From: Euryarchaeota archaeon UBA259
GTDB taxonomy: Archaea > Thermoplasmatota > Poseidoniia > Poseidoniales > Poseidoniaceae
Assembly: GCA_002506275.1 (NCBI GenBank)
Contig: DAXG01000029.1
Location: forward strand, 41,324-105,323
DNA: 64,000 bases
Direction: 5' to 3'
The position numbers and the translations under genes were made by a program. Each line of letters opens with the position of its first letter. Position 1 is the first letter of the stretch. This document shows, piece by piece, positions 35,051-44,465 of this stretch. The notes under the pieces were generated by a model. It made no database searches and was not told where the DNA came from. It was given only the letters and a program-made list of their open reading frames with translations.

Positions 35051-36253
35051 ATGGCAGCAGGTTGGGCACGATTTGCACATCGCTTCGGTACCTACTATCG
35101 AAGTTCAGAATTTTGGACACCTCCTCGTTTGAAGACCCGTGAATGGATGTTCATTCCTTTCGGTGGTTCACCTCCCATTCGGCATAAGGGATTCAGTGAC
35201 ATGAATGCAGTCCGCCAATTCATCACAGAACGTTCAATGCATTCATGTTTCTATTCAACCGCTTACTGGGAACGGCCGTTTGAAATGAAAATGTCTGACA
35301 AAAATTGGCTCGGCGCCGACCTTATTTTTGATTTGGACGGTGACCACTTACCTGGTGTAACAGACCGTGATTTCCCCGGCATGATTCAAGTCATTCAAGA
35401 ACAAGCTTGGTCCTTATGGAATGATTTTTTGCAACCTGAATTTGGCTTTGATGAAAAATACCTCCAAGTTACTTTTTCTGGCCATCGTGGTTTCCACCTG
35501 CACTATCGAGACCCTTCGCTCTTCCACCTTGATTCCGAAGCGCGTAGAGAAATGGTTTCGTACATACGCGGCGAAGGCGTGGATGTCAAGGGAGGATTAG
35601 CTCGTTACCACGACTTGACTTCAGAAGGTTGGACCAGAAGGATACGCAACGGTATGGGAGATATGATTGACAAACTGCGTATGATTGCTCGCAAAGACCA
35701 AGGATTCAGTGGAGAACTTGAATCGCTTCACCAGGGTCTTCTCTCGCAATCTCAACGAGAAGGCCGTACTTCTACCAAAGGTAAGGGTTCAATTCAGAGT
35801 TTGGCACAGGTCGTTAATCATGATGCTCGGGCTGAACGACTACGCAACGGCAGTTTTGGAGTTCTCGAAAAATACGAGGGACTCTTTCTGGATTTATTGA
35901 AAACTGATGCGTCAGTGGTTTTAGGTTCTGCAGGTGAAACCGATGAAGTGGTTACGATTGACGTACGACGGCAAATTCGTTGGCCTACTTCGCTTCATGG
36001 GAAATCTGGAATGCGGGTAAGTGAGTTTCCTCTTGAGCGTCTCGACCCCGATGGTTCAAATCGATATTCTGCATTGCATGAAGCGCTTGCACTCAGCACC
36101 CAAGACATGCTTGAAGTGGAAATGATCGTCGATGATTCAATTTGCCAGTTTGGTGATCAAGTCTTTGACAAACAGACGGGTGAGCGTTTTGAGATCCATG
36201 AAGCGGGTGCGACTTTCCTCGTTTTGAAAGGTTGGGCAGAAATTGTATCTTGA
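35051..36253 (+). CDS. priS: DNA primase small (catalytic) subunit PriS
   Basis: A 400-residue archaeo-eukaryotic primase catalytic subunit. The catalytic Asp pair is in IFDLDGDHL (D94, D96), the SGHRGFHLHYRD segment (about 140) supplies the nucleotide-binding SxxRGxH motif, and further features are GVDVKGGLARYHDLT and the RQIRWPTSLHGKSGMRV segment. It makes RNA/DNA primers for replication together with PriL, which is not in the window. ATG 35051 is used because a GGGGTATT site precedes it; an in-frame ATG at 35039 is an alternative. Length agrees with the family. Confidence 0.93.
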   Translation: MAAGWARFAHRFGTYYRSSEFWTPPRLKTREWMFIPFGGSPPIRHKGFSDMNAVRQFITERSMHSCFYSTAYWERPFEMKMSDKNWLGADLIFDLDGDHLPGVTDRDFPGMIQVIQEQAWSLWNDFLQPEFGFDEKYLQVTFSGHRGFHLHYRDPSLFHLDSEARREMVSYIRGEGVDVKGGLARYHDLTSEGWTRRIRNGMGDMIDKLRMIARKDQGFSGELESLHQGLLSQSQREGRTSTKGKGSIQSLAQVVNHDARAERLRNGSFGVLEKYEGLFLDLLKTDASVVLGSAGETDEVVTIDVRRQIRWPTSLHGKSGMRVSEFPLERLDPDGSNRYSALHEALALSTQDMLEVEMIVDDSICQFGDQVFDKQTGERFEIHEAGATFLVLKGWAEIVS

Positions 36254-36348
36254 CGGCTTCAGAGAGGTTTGAACTTTGGTTATCTTGTGCAGATTAAGAG
36301 GTAAGGTTCAAGACTCCATCCGCTTCCAACCGTTTAGAGGTGAACCGC

Positions 36349-37311
36349 ATGGGTCTACGCAAAGGCAAGAAAAAGAACGCTCAGAACCCTCCAGCACCGG
36401 GTATGCCACTTCCACCGCTACCGGGCATGCCGCTTCCGCCTGGAGCTCTACCGCTTCCGGACGCACCAACTCCACTGCCTCTTCCTGAGGCACCGGCACC
36501 TGCACCACTCCCCGCTGCTCCTATGCCCTTGCCTGAGGCACCGTCTCCTGCACCAGTCGCTTCAAACGAGTACGGCGAAATGTGGGCAAAACGCTCTGAC
36601 AAACCACTCCAACAAATCTACGGTCACATCGACCGATTGAGCAAGAAAGATACGGGTTCACTGTTGGACCGATATGCTGACCGTTTTGGGCATTCTCTAG
36701 ACCGTGAAATCGTTGTGTTGCGGAAGAAGGACCGTGAAGCAAAACTCTCGGAGATACGCGATGCTCCAGTTGTACAACTTCTTGAAGAAGACGATGGTGA
36801 CCTTCAAACACAACTTTCAGCAATTGAAGACGAAATCCGCACACTTCGACCCGAATATCAGGCTGCTAAAGCATCGGGCGACTCTGCGGTACTTTCACAA
36901 CTTCGACCAATTCTTGAAAGTCTCATGAATGAACGTAAATCGATCAAGGCCATGCTTCACGATGGAGATTCTTCAACAACTGAAGTTCAAGAAGCTGCAG
37001 TGGCCGAAGACTCTGGCGAAGATGTTTTCATTGAATTCGTATCGATTGTCGATGATTTACTCGGTTCTGCCCTTCCAGAAGACATTGTTTCAGACTTCAT
37101 TGCGAGTGCGGATTTCTCTATCTATCAACAAGTTGGTGAAAACCCGAGTGCTGCAGATGACGGTCTTCGTTCACAATTCGTATCGATTGTTGATGCTCAA
37201 CTTGGGAATATGGATGAAGATTCTATCAACTCATTTGTTGCATCACCTGGATTTCAAGTCTACAGTTCAGTAGCAACCCTCTATCAACCGGGCAGCGGTG
37301 ATGGACAGTAA
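36349..37311 (+). CDS. Pro/Ala-rich N-tail protein with coiled coil and a duplicated C-terminal module
   Basis: A 320-residue cytosolic protein of unrecognised family. A basic start (GLRKGKKKN) is followed by about 55 residues of Pro-Leu-Pro-Ala low complexity (15-70), then a charged helical part with a predicted coiled coil (about 125-200; LQTQLSAIEDEIRTLRPEYQ). Two tandem copies of a roughly 35-residue module end the protein (about 227-265 and 275-310), each of form FVSIVDxxLG...F(I/V)AS..F..Y. AGGTGA precedes the ATG. The next gene, 13 nt later, encodes a membrane protein with a low-complexity N-tail, so they may act together. Confidence 0.7.
   Translation: MGLRKGKKKNAQNPPAPGMPLPPLPGMPLPPGALPLPDAPTPLPLPEAPAPAPLPAAPMPLPEAPSPAPVASNEYGEMWAKRSDKPLQQIYGHIDRLSKKDTGSLLDRYADRFGHSLDREIVVLRKKDREAKLSEIRDAPVVQLLEEDDGDLQTQLSAIEDEIRTLRPEYQAAKASGDSAVLSQLRPILESLMNERKSIKAMLHDGDSSTTEVQEAAVAEDSGEDVFIEFVSIVDDLLGSALPEDIVSDFIASADFSIYQQVGENPSAADDGLRSQFVSIVDAQLGNMDEDSINSFVASPGFQVYSSVATLYQPGSGDGQ
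37030..37275 (+). repeat. Tandem in-gene duplication (two FVSIVD modules)
   Basis: Two copies of a module starting FVSIVD (codons at about 37036 and 37177) are 141 nt apart, inside the coding region at 36349-37311. DNA identity is high over the first about 20 nt (TTCGTATCGATTGT shared) and lower afterwards, which points to an old duplication kept at protein level. Confidence 0.75.
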
Positions 37312-37323
37312 GGAAGTGGAAGA

Positions 37324-38253
37324 ATGGGATTACTCGACAAGGCAAGCGATGTTGGATCAAAGGCGGCTAAGAAGCCAGTTGCGAAAGCAGTCCCAAAAGC
37401 AAAGGCAGTCGCCAAGGCAGTGCCCAAAGCAAAGGCAGCATCACCCGCTCCAGTTCAAATCGCAGAACCTGTTGTTGCGAAGGCAGTAAAAGCACGACCG
37501 CAAGGATTGCCAGAAAACTTTGAAATTGCATCTGCAAACGCGCGCCGAATTGCATGGTTTACCAACTTCGTTGTTAATTTGGGACCTATTTTCATGTTCC
37601 TTTTCTCAGTGACAATTCTCGATGCTTTCACGACGATTTTTGCTCTTATCGCCCTTATCGCACTGATTCTCAACTTGGTAGTCGTGCCAGTGATGTCGGG
37701 TAGAACCCTTGGAAACTTTGTATCCCGTACGAAAAATGTCAATTCTTCAGGTAATAAACCAATTTTCCTCCACGCATTATTGGTAAACTCAACAGGCATA
37801 TTTGCTTTAACTGGCGTCATATTCTTGCTTGTCAATTTGCAGTCTGTTTTAGGCACGAAGGGTTCTGAGCAAATTACTGCATCCGTATTTTCCTTCCTCG
37901 GTATTGCATTCATTGCAGTATATTTCGTGAATACTTCCTTCAAGAGTCGCAGCGATCTCAAGCAAGGATTGTATGATTCTCTTTTCGGCGCATACCTGGT
38001 AAAGCACGTTCCTGTTGCTGGTGAAGAAACTTCTGCATTTATTGCTAAACTTGAGAGCATGGGTAGTTACGGTGACCGATATTCCCAGCGCCAAGCCGAG
38101 AAGAAACTCAAGCGTGAAGATAAGGCAAAGGAAGCTGAACTGGAAAAAGCAACACTTGCTGAAAATATCGAAACGGATGAAGTAAAAGTCGACGATGCCA
38201 GTGGAGATTCTGGATCGAAAGCAGATTCGAAGACGGATAAAAAATCAAAATGA
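37324..38253 (+). CDS. Membrane protein with KAVPKAK-repeat N-tail
   Basis: A 309-residue protein. The N-terminal 45 residues are Lys/Ala/Val/Pro repeats (KAVPKAKAVAKAVPKAKA), like histone-tail or nucleic-acid-binding basic tails. Predicted membrane helices lie at about 75-125 (PIFMFLFSVTILDAFTTIFA and LIALIALILNLVVVP), 145-175 (LLVNSTGIFALTGVIFLLV) and 190-205 (FSFLGIAFIAVYFV). The C-terminus is a charged tail rich in Lys, Glu, Asp and Ser. GGAAG precedes the ATG, 13 nt after the preceding gene. Family and function unknown; the basic tail could bind DNA or the acidic partner. Confidence 0.7.
   Translation: MGLLDKASDVGSKAAKKPVAKAVPKAKAVAKAVPKAKAASPAPVQIAEPVVAKAVKARPQGLPENFEIASANARRIAWFTNFVVNLGPIFMFLFSVTILDAFTTIFALIALIALILNLVVVPVMSGRTLGNFVSRTKNVNSSGNKPIFLHALLVNSTGIFALTGVIFLLVNLQSVLGTKGSEQITASVFSFLGIAFIAVYFVNTSFKSRSDLKQGLYDSLFGAYLVKHVPVAGEETSAFIAKLESMGSYGDRYSQRQAEKKLKREDKAKEAELEKATLAENIETDEVKVDDASGDSGSKADSKTDKKSK
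37381..37440 (+). repeat. Short coding repeat (KAVPKAK units)
   Basis: Three near-copies of a unit encoding K-A-V-(P/A)-K-A occur in the N-terminal tail of the membrane protein gene; the GCAAAGGCAG word recurs. They are codon-level repeats in a low-complexity tail, not a non-coding array. Confidence 0.6.
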
Positions 38254-38266
38254 TTCCGGTGTTTGA

Positions 38267-39265
38267 ATGATTTTCCTTCACCGGAAGTGGCTACGTACAC
38301 AATTATGGCTGCTTACTTTTGTTCTCGTATGTGTGCTGCTCATTGTTGCCGAACCCTCTATTCCAATGTTGATTGTCGGAGCGATTTGCACGATTGTATG
38401 TCTCTTTAATGCGTATCTTGAGTTTATGGTCACGGCCATTTTTATTCGCCCACTTCAACCCAAAAATTCGGCTCAAGGAAGCCAGTGGATATCCCATTTC
38501 GGAGTTCATAAAGGCCTCCAAACACACATTCAGGTGCATTCATCTGCTCCGGAGAATCCTCTTATCATTTTTATTCACGGTTGGCGTAGTACGTCGGCCT
38601 CAATCGAAGACCGCGCTCTTTGGTTTGTAGAGAAAAAATGGAATGTCGTCCTCCTCGAACTACCTGGCCATGGCCAATCATCACCTCTTCACAGATGGAA
38701 TGCCATTACCTCTGCCGAACACATCGGCTTCCATCTAAGAAATATTCGAACATACATTTCGGTATCTGAACCAGCTCCCGTGTTCTTGTACGGTCACAGC
38801 ATGGGCGGCTACATGTGCTCTCGACTTTCGAGTCAACAGACTGAACCACTTGGATTCAATATCTCTGGCGTGATCATGGAATCACCCCTCACGCTTTATT
38901 CACATATCCTCGATGAAATTTGCAAACACTTACGCATCCCGAAAATATTGCGCTCGATGCATCTTAAGCGCCTCTACAGAGATGTGCAGATGATGCATCC
39001 TGAAATTGTTGCCACGGATTCATTGCAACAGTTTGACGTCCCGGAATGGGGACTTCCTGATGCACCTATGCTTTGCCTTCAATCGATGAACGACAACAGA
39101 CTTGGCCGTGCGCATTATGATGCATTGGTGCTTCATGCAGGAGAGGATTATGCACTCACTCATCATCTCATCGAATCGCTTACACATTCAGGTGCACGTA
39201 AGAATACGGAGCGCGAACATCTCTTGTTGGCGTGGCTGGAATCGTTCGATTCACTCTTGCTCTGA
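38267..39265 (+). CDS. Membrane-anchored alpha/beta hydrolase
   Basis: A 332-residue protein. Two N-terminal hydrophobic helices (WLLTFVLVCVLLIVAEPSIP and MLIVGAICTIVCLFNAYLEF) precede an alpha/beta-hydrolase domain with the oxyanion strand IIFIHGWRST, the nucleophile elbow GHSMGG (Ser178), a C-terminal acid in SMNDNRLGRA and a late histidine (KNTEREHLLLAW). It resembles lysophospholipase or monoacylglycerol-lipase-type hydrolases. The substrate is unknown. GGTG lies about 8 nt before the ATG. It follows the membrane protein by 13 nt and its 3' end overlaps the opposing CorC-like gene by 15 bp. Confidence 0.87.
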   Translation: MIFLHRKWLRTQLWLLTFVLVCVLLIVAEPSIPMLIVGAICTIVCLFNAYLEFMVTAIFIRPLQPKNSAQGSQWISHFGVHKGLQTHIQVHSSAPENPLIIFIHGWRSTSASIEDRALWFVEKKWNVVLLELPGHGQSSPLHRWNAITSAEHIGFHLRNIRTYISVSEPAPVFLYGHSMGGYMCSRLSSQQTEPLGFNISGVIMESPLTLYSHILDEICKHLRIPKILRSMHLKRLYRDVQMMHPEIVATDSLQQFDVPEWGLPDAPMLCLQSMNDNRLGRAHYDALVLHAGEDYALTHHLIESLTHSGARKNTEREHLLLAWLESFDSLLL

Positions 39266-40285
39266 GTAATCTGCCTTTTCGCGTGCCAGTTCTCGCATGT
39301 CGTCAACGACATCCAATTCATCGACGATCTCTTCGCCGAGCAGGGTTTCGAGAACATCTTCCATGGTAACAATTCCTGCAGTCCCTCCAAATTCATCCCG
39401 TACCAATGCAAACTGTTGACGCTTTTCGAGGAACATTTCGAGCGCCTCATCCACATTCGCAGAGGTTTTCAATGAAATAACAGGCTTCTTGAAATCGCTC
39501 ATTGGCTTATCCCATTCATCGCGGCTCGCAGACATCAAGATTTCAGACCGAATGGCAATGCCTGATGAATCATCAATGGTGTCGTCGTAAACAGGAATCC
39601 TTGAAACGCGGATGATTTTGTGCTCATCCAGAACCTCTTTTACGGTACTCCTAGATTGAAACGAAGTCATTACGACACGTGGAGTCATAATATCAACAAC
39701 TTTGATATCACGAAGCTTGAGGAGGTTTTGAATCACTTTTTCTTCGTCTTCTTCGATGATTCCTTCTTCGCCCCCTAAATCAGCGAGTGCGGCTACATCA
39801 TCACGAGTGACCAGCGTGTGGTCCCCTTTGGGCAAGATTGTTTTGAGGATTTGAATTGGAACGATGAGTACGGCAAGAACACGTACGATTACCCCAAGCA
39901 GTTTACCGGTTATTGGAGCAAGTTGTTTCCAATATGCAGTTCCAAGAGTTTTTGGAATGATTTCCGAAAGGAACAACACGGCAATGGTCAAAATGATTGA
40001 AGCAATGGTCAGAGCACCTTCTCCCCAAATGGATTGGACTTCTGAACCAACCCCGGCTGCACCCATTGTGTGAGCAATTGTATTGAGAGTCAATATGGCT
40101 GTGAGTGGCTTAACCGCATCATCTTCTTTGAGGTTGGCCCATACAGCACCGTTCTTGTCTCCATCCTTTTCAAGAACAGCAATGTATGTGTGAGGGATTG
40201 AGAGGACGACTGCCTCAAGAATTGAACACAAAAAGGAGACTCCAAGAGCAATTGATGCGTACACTATGAGGGTGGTCATTGCCAT
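39251..40285 (-). CDS. CNNM/CorC-family transporter (DUF21 plus CBS pair)
   Basis: A 344-residue protein. The DUF21 membrane domain (about 1-165) has four hydrophobic helices with the family segments SILEAVVLS, LTLNTIAHTMGAAGVG and LFLSEIIPKTLGTAYW. A CBS-domain pair follows (about 195-320; VDIMTPRVVMTSF, RIPVYDDT and FALVRDEFGGTAGIVTMED). The C-terminal CorC/HlyC domain is reduced to a short acidic helix. CNNM/CorC proteins mediate Na+-dependent Mg2+ export, with CBS domains sensing Mg-ATP. The ATG at 40285 is the first in frame. Confidence 0.92.
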   Translation of the reverse strand: MAMTTLIVYASIALGVSFLCSILEAVVLSIPHTYIAVLEKDGDKNGAVWANLKEDDAVKPLTAILTLNTIAHTMGAAGVGSEVQSIWGEGALTIASIILTIAVLFLSEIIPKTLGTAYWKQLAPITGKLLGVIVRVLAVLIVPIQILKTILPKGDHTLVTRDDVAALADLGGEEGIIEEDEEKVIQNLLKLRDIKVVDIMTPRVVMTSFQSRSTVKEVLDEHKIIRVSRIPVYDDTIDDSSGIAIRSEILMSASRDEWDKPMSDFKKPVISLKTSANVDEALEMFLEKRQQFALVRDEFGGTAGIVTMEDVLETLLGEEIVDELDVVDDMRELAREKADYSEQE

Positions 40286-40446
40286 GTGGGGTCTGTGCTC
40301 CTAGCGGGTGCCTATCTCAAGCAGAAGCAAGGGGTTATTCAAATGTACCATGAACATGTTTGACACAACTCAAGATTCAACTCTTTGAGGATTGACAAGG
40401 GTGAAAGTCAAGAGCAATGTGTTGTTCCGTTGAAATGAGGGGCCTT

Positions 40447-42738
40447 ATGTCTGGTGAACACGTACTCATTTGTGTCGCTTGGCCGTACGCAAACGGCCCC
40501 CTTCACTTGGGCCACGTTGCAGGATGCTATCTTCCTCCGGATATCCAGTCCAGGTTTGAACGTGCCCGAGGTAATCGGGTCTTGATGGTGTCCGGTTCGG
40601 ATGAGCACGGTACACCGATTACGGTAACTGCAGAGCAAAATGGAATAACGCCTCAAGATGTGGTAGATACCTACCATGCAATCAATTCCAAAGCGTTACT
40701 GGATCTTGGTTGTTCATGGGAGCCTCGTGTCGATTCGAGAGGGATTGAATACGGCGGTGCACTGTTCAACAGGACTTCTGATCCTCGTCATAAACAAATG
40801 GTTCAAGATAATTTTATTCAACTCATGGAAGCAGGTTTGTTTGAGACCAAAACGATGAAACAATTCTATGAGAACAACGTTGATGGCTCATCAGGTGGAC
40901 GGTTTTTGCCTGACCGCTACGTCGAAGGCACATGCCCATCATGCAATGAAGACGGTGCACGAGGCGACCAATGCGATTCGTGTGGAGCCACTTACGAAGC
41001 CATTGAACTGCTCAATCCAGTTTCGAAAATGAATCCAGATGCTAAGATTGAGATCCGAGATACCGACCACATGTTCTATCGTCTTGACCTCTTTCAAGAC
41101 GTTCTTGAGCAGCATGCATTGCAACAGCATTCATCGTGGAAATCAAATGTTCGCGCCATGACCAAACAATGGCTTGACATGGGCCTTCGTCCACGTGCAG
41201 TGACCCGAGATTTGTCGTGGGGGATTCCGCTCCCCTTGGACGAGGCACAATGGGATGGGAAGTGCGTTTACGTTTGGTTTGAAGCCGTTCAGGGATACTC
41301 CACTTGTGCTCGCATTTGGGCTCAAGATTATGCCACATCGAACCACGAGTTGGGTGCTGATGCATGGAAGAAATGGTGGTGTGTCGATGAAAAAGGTACA
41401 GCCCCAAGGCATCTGTATTTCCTTGGTAAAGACAACATACCGTTTCACACAGTCATATGGCCAGCGCTTATCATGGGTCTCAACCATGCTGCGAATGGAA
41501 AAACCATCGCCGACGCTGTCGAACTCCCTGGGCCGGGTGACTTGGCTCTGGAATCGAATGTTCCTGCCATGGAATACCTCATGCTTGGAGGCGGTCAATT
41601 TTCAAAATCAAGGAAGCATGCAGTTTGGCTGCCATCTTTCCTCGAACGGTTTGATCCAGACACTCTACGGTACTATCTTGGCATCAACATGCCTGAAAAC
41701 CATGACACGGACTTCAATTGGCCTGATTTCGTTGAAAAAATCAACAGTGAGTTAATTGCTGCTTACGGTAATTTCGTTCACAGAGTTTTGACATTGGGTG
41801 CACGTCTTGAATCAACTCCGAACGGACCATTCGCACCCTACGATGACCTTTCACTTACTCGTGATGTGCAAGAGAAATTAGAGTCGATCCATGCTGAAAT
41901 TACTGAATCACTCACCCGACATCGTTTCAAAGAAGCTTTGAGGCTCGCAATGAACGCCGCACAGACTGGAAATCAAATGCTTCAATCTGCAACTCCTTGG
42001 AAGTTTTTGAAAGTTCAAGATGACGAGGAATACATTGAATCGAGAAATATTTCTTTGTCACGCTTGGCTTTTGGATGGAGAGTTTCCCGGTTTTTAGCAA
42101 TCGTGATGCAGCCGTTTTTGCCGTTCAGTTCTTCGAAACTTTGGAAAGCACTCGGCCAAGACGGAGATGTTTCCGAAGTCCATTGGGATTCAGCGATTGA
42201 CTGGAATGCACCCCTTTCATGGAATAATTCAACACCTGAGCCGTTGTTTAAGCGGCTCGACTTGGAAGAGATTCTTGCATCAGAACAATCTCTTGCGGAT
42301 TCAAATCAAGCAACAGAACAGCCCAGCCACGGCGTTAAAGGTGGTAAAAAATCGAAGAAAAAACCCAAAGTGGAGACGAACGATATGACCGAAGCACCAG
42401 AAGGAACAACATACCTAAATTTTGAAACATTCATGGAAGTCGACCTTCGTATAGGAAAGATTTCGACTGTTGAAGATCATCCGAATGCAGACCGACTGTA
42501 CGTTGTTAATCTTGACGATGGTACTGAGAATGGACGCACGATTTGCGCTGGGCTCAAAGAATTCTACAAACCAGAGGAAATGGTTGGAAAAAACGTAGTT
42601 TTTGTTGCCAACCTGAAACCGCGACCTCTCCGAGGTGTCACTTCCGAAGGCATGATGCTTGCTGCGGATGATGGTGAGGGTAATGTTCGTCTCATTACGA
42701 CAGATGGAGACATCACTACAGGTTCACAAGTTCGTTGA
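40447..42738 (+). CDS. metG: Methionyl-tRNA synthetase with fused tRNA-binding domain
   Basis: A 763-residue class I synthetase. HLGH (20-23) is the HIGH motif, FSKSR (385-389) the KMSKS equivalent, and an inserted zinc knuckle has CPSCNEDGARGDQCDSCG. The C-terminus carries an EMAP-II/Trbp111-like OB-fold domain (about 660-763; EVDLRIGKISTVEDHPNADR and RTICAGLKEFY). A Lys-rich linker (GKKSKKKPK) joins the two. It charges tRNA-Met and initiator tRNA. The fused OB-fold is found in part of the bacteria and archaea; in others it is a separate gene. GAGGGG precedes ATG 40447. Confidence 0.97.
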   Translation: MSGEHVLICVAWPYANGPLHLGHVAGCYLPPDIQSRFERARGNRVLMVSGSDEHGTPITVTAEQNGITPQDVVDTYHAINSKALLDLGCSWEPRVDSRGIEYGGALFNRTSDPRHKQMVQDNFIQLMEAGLFETKTMKQFYENNVDGSSGGRFLPDRYVEGTCPSCNEDGARGDQCDSCGATYEAIELLNPVSKMNPDAKIEIRDTDHMFYRLDLFQDVLEQHALQQHSSWKSNVRAMTKQWLDMGLRPRAVTRDLSWGIPLPLDEAQWDGKCVYVWFEAVQGYSTCARIWAQDYATSNHELGADAWKKWWCVDEKGTAPRHLYFLGKDNIPFHTVIWPALIMGLNHAANGKTIADAVELPGPGDLALESNVPAMEYLMLGGGQFSKSRKHAVWLPSFLERFDPDTLRYYLGINMPENHDTDFNWPDFVEKINSELIAAYGNFVHRVLTLGARLESTPNGPFAPYDDLSLTRDVQEKLESIHAEITESLTRHRFKEALRLAMNAAQTGNQMLQSATPWKFLKVQDDEEYIESRNISLSRLAFGWRVSRFLAIVMQPFLPFSSSKLWKALGQDGDVSEVHWDSAIDWNAPLSWNNSTPEPLFKRLDLEEILASEQSLADSNQATEQPSHGVKGGKKSKKKPKVETNDMTEAPEGTTYLNFETFMEVDLRIGKISTVEDHPNADRLYVVNLDDGTENGRTICAGLKEFYKPEEMVGKNVVFVANLKPRPLRGVTSEGMMLAADDGEGNVRLITTDGDITTGSQVR

Positions 42739-43368
42739 TTACGCCGACATTCGATCATGTACGGCGTGCATGATTTCTCGTGACACTTCGCTGCATTTGG
42801 AACGGATGTGTGAACACTGCTCACGCATTTCCACACCCATGTCTGCCGGCAAGGATTGAAGGTTTATCTCGACATTGAAAAGTGCACCTTTTACCGCCGC
42901 GCTTGCCAATAAGGAAGCGACGCCGATATCAGAAACTGCATTGGCATTACCGTGTTTGGCCAGTGCTGCTTGGCACGACAACAATTCCATTCCTAAAAGT
43001 ACAGTTTCATAGGGTACTTTGGCTGCATTGAGGGTGTTCGAACGAATGCTCTCTTTACGCCTCTTTATCTCCTCATCAGAAGTTTTCGACATTCGAAACG
43101 CATTCATAACTCCATCAAAGGCATCGCTATCCAGTTGTGCCAATTCGCCAGCACGTTGATACACATTTCCAATCACAATTTCAGCCGCCTCAGCCGCTTT
43201 CCAACCCTCTTGCCACTTCTCTTTTCCAAGCGTAAGTTGAACAACCATCCGAGTCAATGCAGATGCTTGGCCCAGTGCTACCGCAGCAGCAGTACCACCT
43301 CCGGGAGTGGGGTCATTGGAAGCGAGTGCATCTTGGAACTGTTGAAGGCTCATGTCCATCCATTTCAT
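42739..43368 (-). CDS. fchA: Formiminotransferase-cyclodeaminase, cyclodeaminase domain protein
   Basis: A 209-residue helical protein like the cyclodeaminase half of FTCD. The glycine-rich PTPGGGTAAAVALGQASALTRM motif is at about 17-38, LDSDAFDGVMNAFRMSKTSD at about 80-100 and AVSDIGVASLLASAAVKGAL at about 155-175. It cyclises 5-formimino-tetrahydrofolate to methenyl-THF and releases ammonia. It overlaps the formiminotransferase gene by 4 bp (ATGA). The adjacent convergent metG ends at 42738, immediately beside its stop. Confidence 0.93.
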   Translation of the reverse strand: MKWMDMSLQQFQDALASNDPTPGGGTAAAVALGQASALTRMVVQLTLGKEKWQEGWKAAEAAEIVIGNVYQRAGELAQLDSDAFDGVMNAFRMSKTSDEEIKRRKESIRSNTLNAAKVPYETVLLGMELLSCQAALAKHGNANAVSDIGVASLLASAAVKGALFNVEINLQSLPADMGVEMREQCSHIRSKCSEVSREIMHAVHDRMSA

Positions 43369-44411
43369 TGTTCCACCGCCTTCGATACTGCCCACTCAAT
43401 GATACGCTCGGTGGGAACGAATTCTTCAAGTTGACTCAAACCCAAGCCATTGATGGCTGCCGCAACCAATATTTCCTCATCAGTTTCGCCTTCGAGTGCA
43501 TACCAACGGCCTGAATCAAGCATTGCTTCGAGTGGTACTAAACCGACCAATTCACTGCCGGGTGCCTGAAGTCCATGATCTTCGGCCAAGGTTTTACATG
43601 CTTCATAGGCCACATGCATAGGACATTGGCGTACATCTCGGAGGTTCATTGACACCTGACTGATGCCATGTGATTCGAGTGTGACTCCCATGCCTTGAAC
43701 CAAAGTCAACATACCCGGTACGCGCATTCTTCTGCCGTCCTTTTGTTTGATGAGTCGCCCGGAACTGCGAACCAACGAACCTATCTTTTTGGAAACAAGT
43801 GCATCCTTTTCATCGATGTTAACGTTGTAGGCGACCAGGATATCGCGGGAACCGATGGTAATCCCACCTGAACGGGCAACTTTGTCGTTCCATTGACTTG
43901 GTCCAAAATCGGGCAACCTTGTTGATTCATGATGTTCTGTGTCACCGTTCGAGAGCCGCGATTCCAATCCTTCATACTGTCCTTTTCGAATGGCTGAAAG
44001 TAATGTTTTGTCCTCATGGAGTGCAGCATATCCGTAGAGGAATGTTGGTACCGAGCATTCTTCGGCAACCTGTACTGCAAGTCGCTTTGCTATGTTCGAA
44101 CATTCTTCCATCGACACGCCACGTAACGGCACAAATGGGCAGACATCGACAGCCCCGAGGCGGGGATGCTCACCTTCATGTGTTGTCATGTCGATTTCTT
44201 CTATTGCCTTTTGAAGAAGTGTGAATGCCGCCCTTTCGACGGATTCTGGATTTCCTGCAATTGTAATGACTGTCCGGTTGTAATCTGCATCCGGTTCTAT
44301 CCCCAATACTGCACAACCAGATATATGTCGAATCGACGATGTGATGCGTTCGATCTTCTCGAGATCTCTCCCTTCAGATATATTCGGTACGCACTCAATG
44401 ATGGATTCCAT
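43365..44411 (-). CDS. ftcD: Glutamate formiminotransferase
   Basis: A 348-residue protein matching the formiminotransferase N- and C-subdomains: IIECVPNISEGRD at the start, EGEHPRLGAVDVCPFVPL (active-site His region), VPTFLYGYAA, DFGPSQWNDK-type motif and GIPQVSMN-like GISQVSMNLRD. It transfers the formimino group of formiminoglutamate to tetrahydrofolate, giving glutamate. In animals the domain is fused to the cyclodeaminase; here the two are separate, overlapping genes. HutH, HutU and HutI lie within 16 kb, so the set would complete histidine catabolism. Confidence 0.93.
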   Translation of the reverse strand: MESIIECVPNISEGRDLEKIERITSSIRHISGCAVLGIEPDADYNRTVITIAGNPESVERAAFTLLQKAIEEIDMTTHEGEHPRLGAVDVCPFVPLRGVSMEECSNIAKRLAVQVAEECSVPTFLYGYAALHEDKTLLSAIRKGQYEGLESRLSNGDTEHHESTRLPDFGPSQWNDKVARSGGITIGSRDILVAYNVNIDEKDALVSKKIGSLVRSSGRLIKQKDGRRMRVPGMLTLVQGMGVTLESHGISQVSMNLRDVRQCPMHVAYEACKTLAEDHGLQAPGSELVGLVPLEAMLDSGRWYALEGETDEEILVAAAINGLGLSQLEEFVPTERIIEWAVSKAVEQ

Positions 44412-44465
44412 AGATGCTTGCCTGCATCGACGGACTTTGAATGTTAACGCTAGGTTTTACGATAA

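Noticed and set aside
36381-36602. Gly-rich minus-strand open frame
   Set aside because: It mirrors the Pro/Ala-rich tail of the sense gene at 36349; low complexity on both strands.
37381-37440. Short tandem repeat considered as a CRISPR or satellite
   Set aside because: The units are in frame, only about 20 nt and without spacers; they encode the basic tail of a membrane protein.
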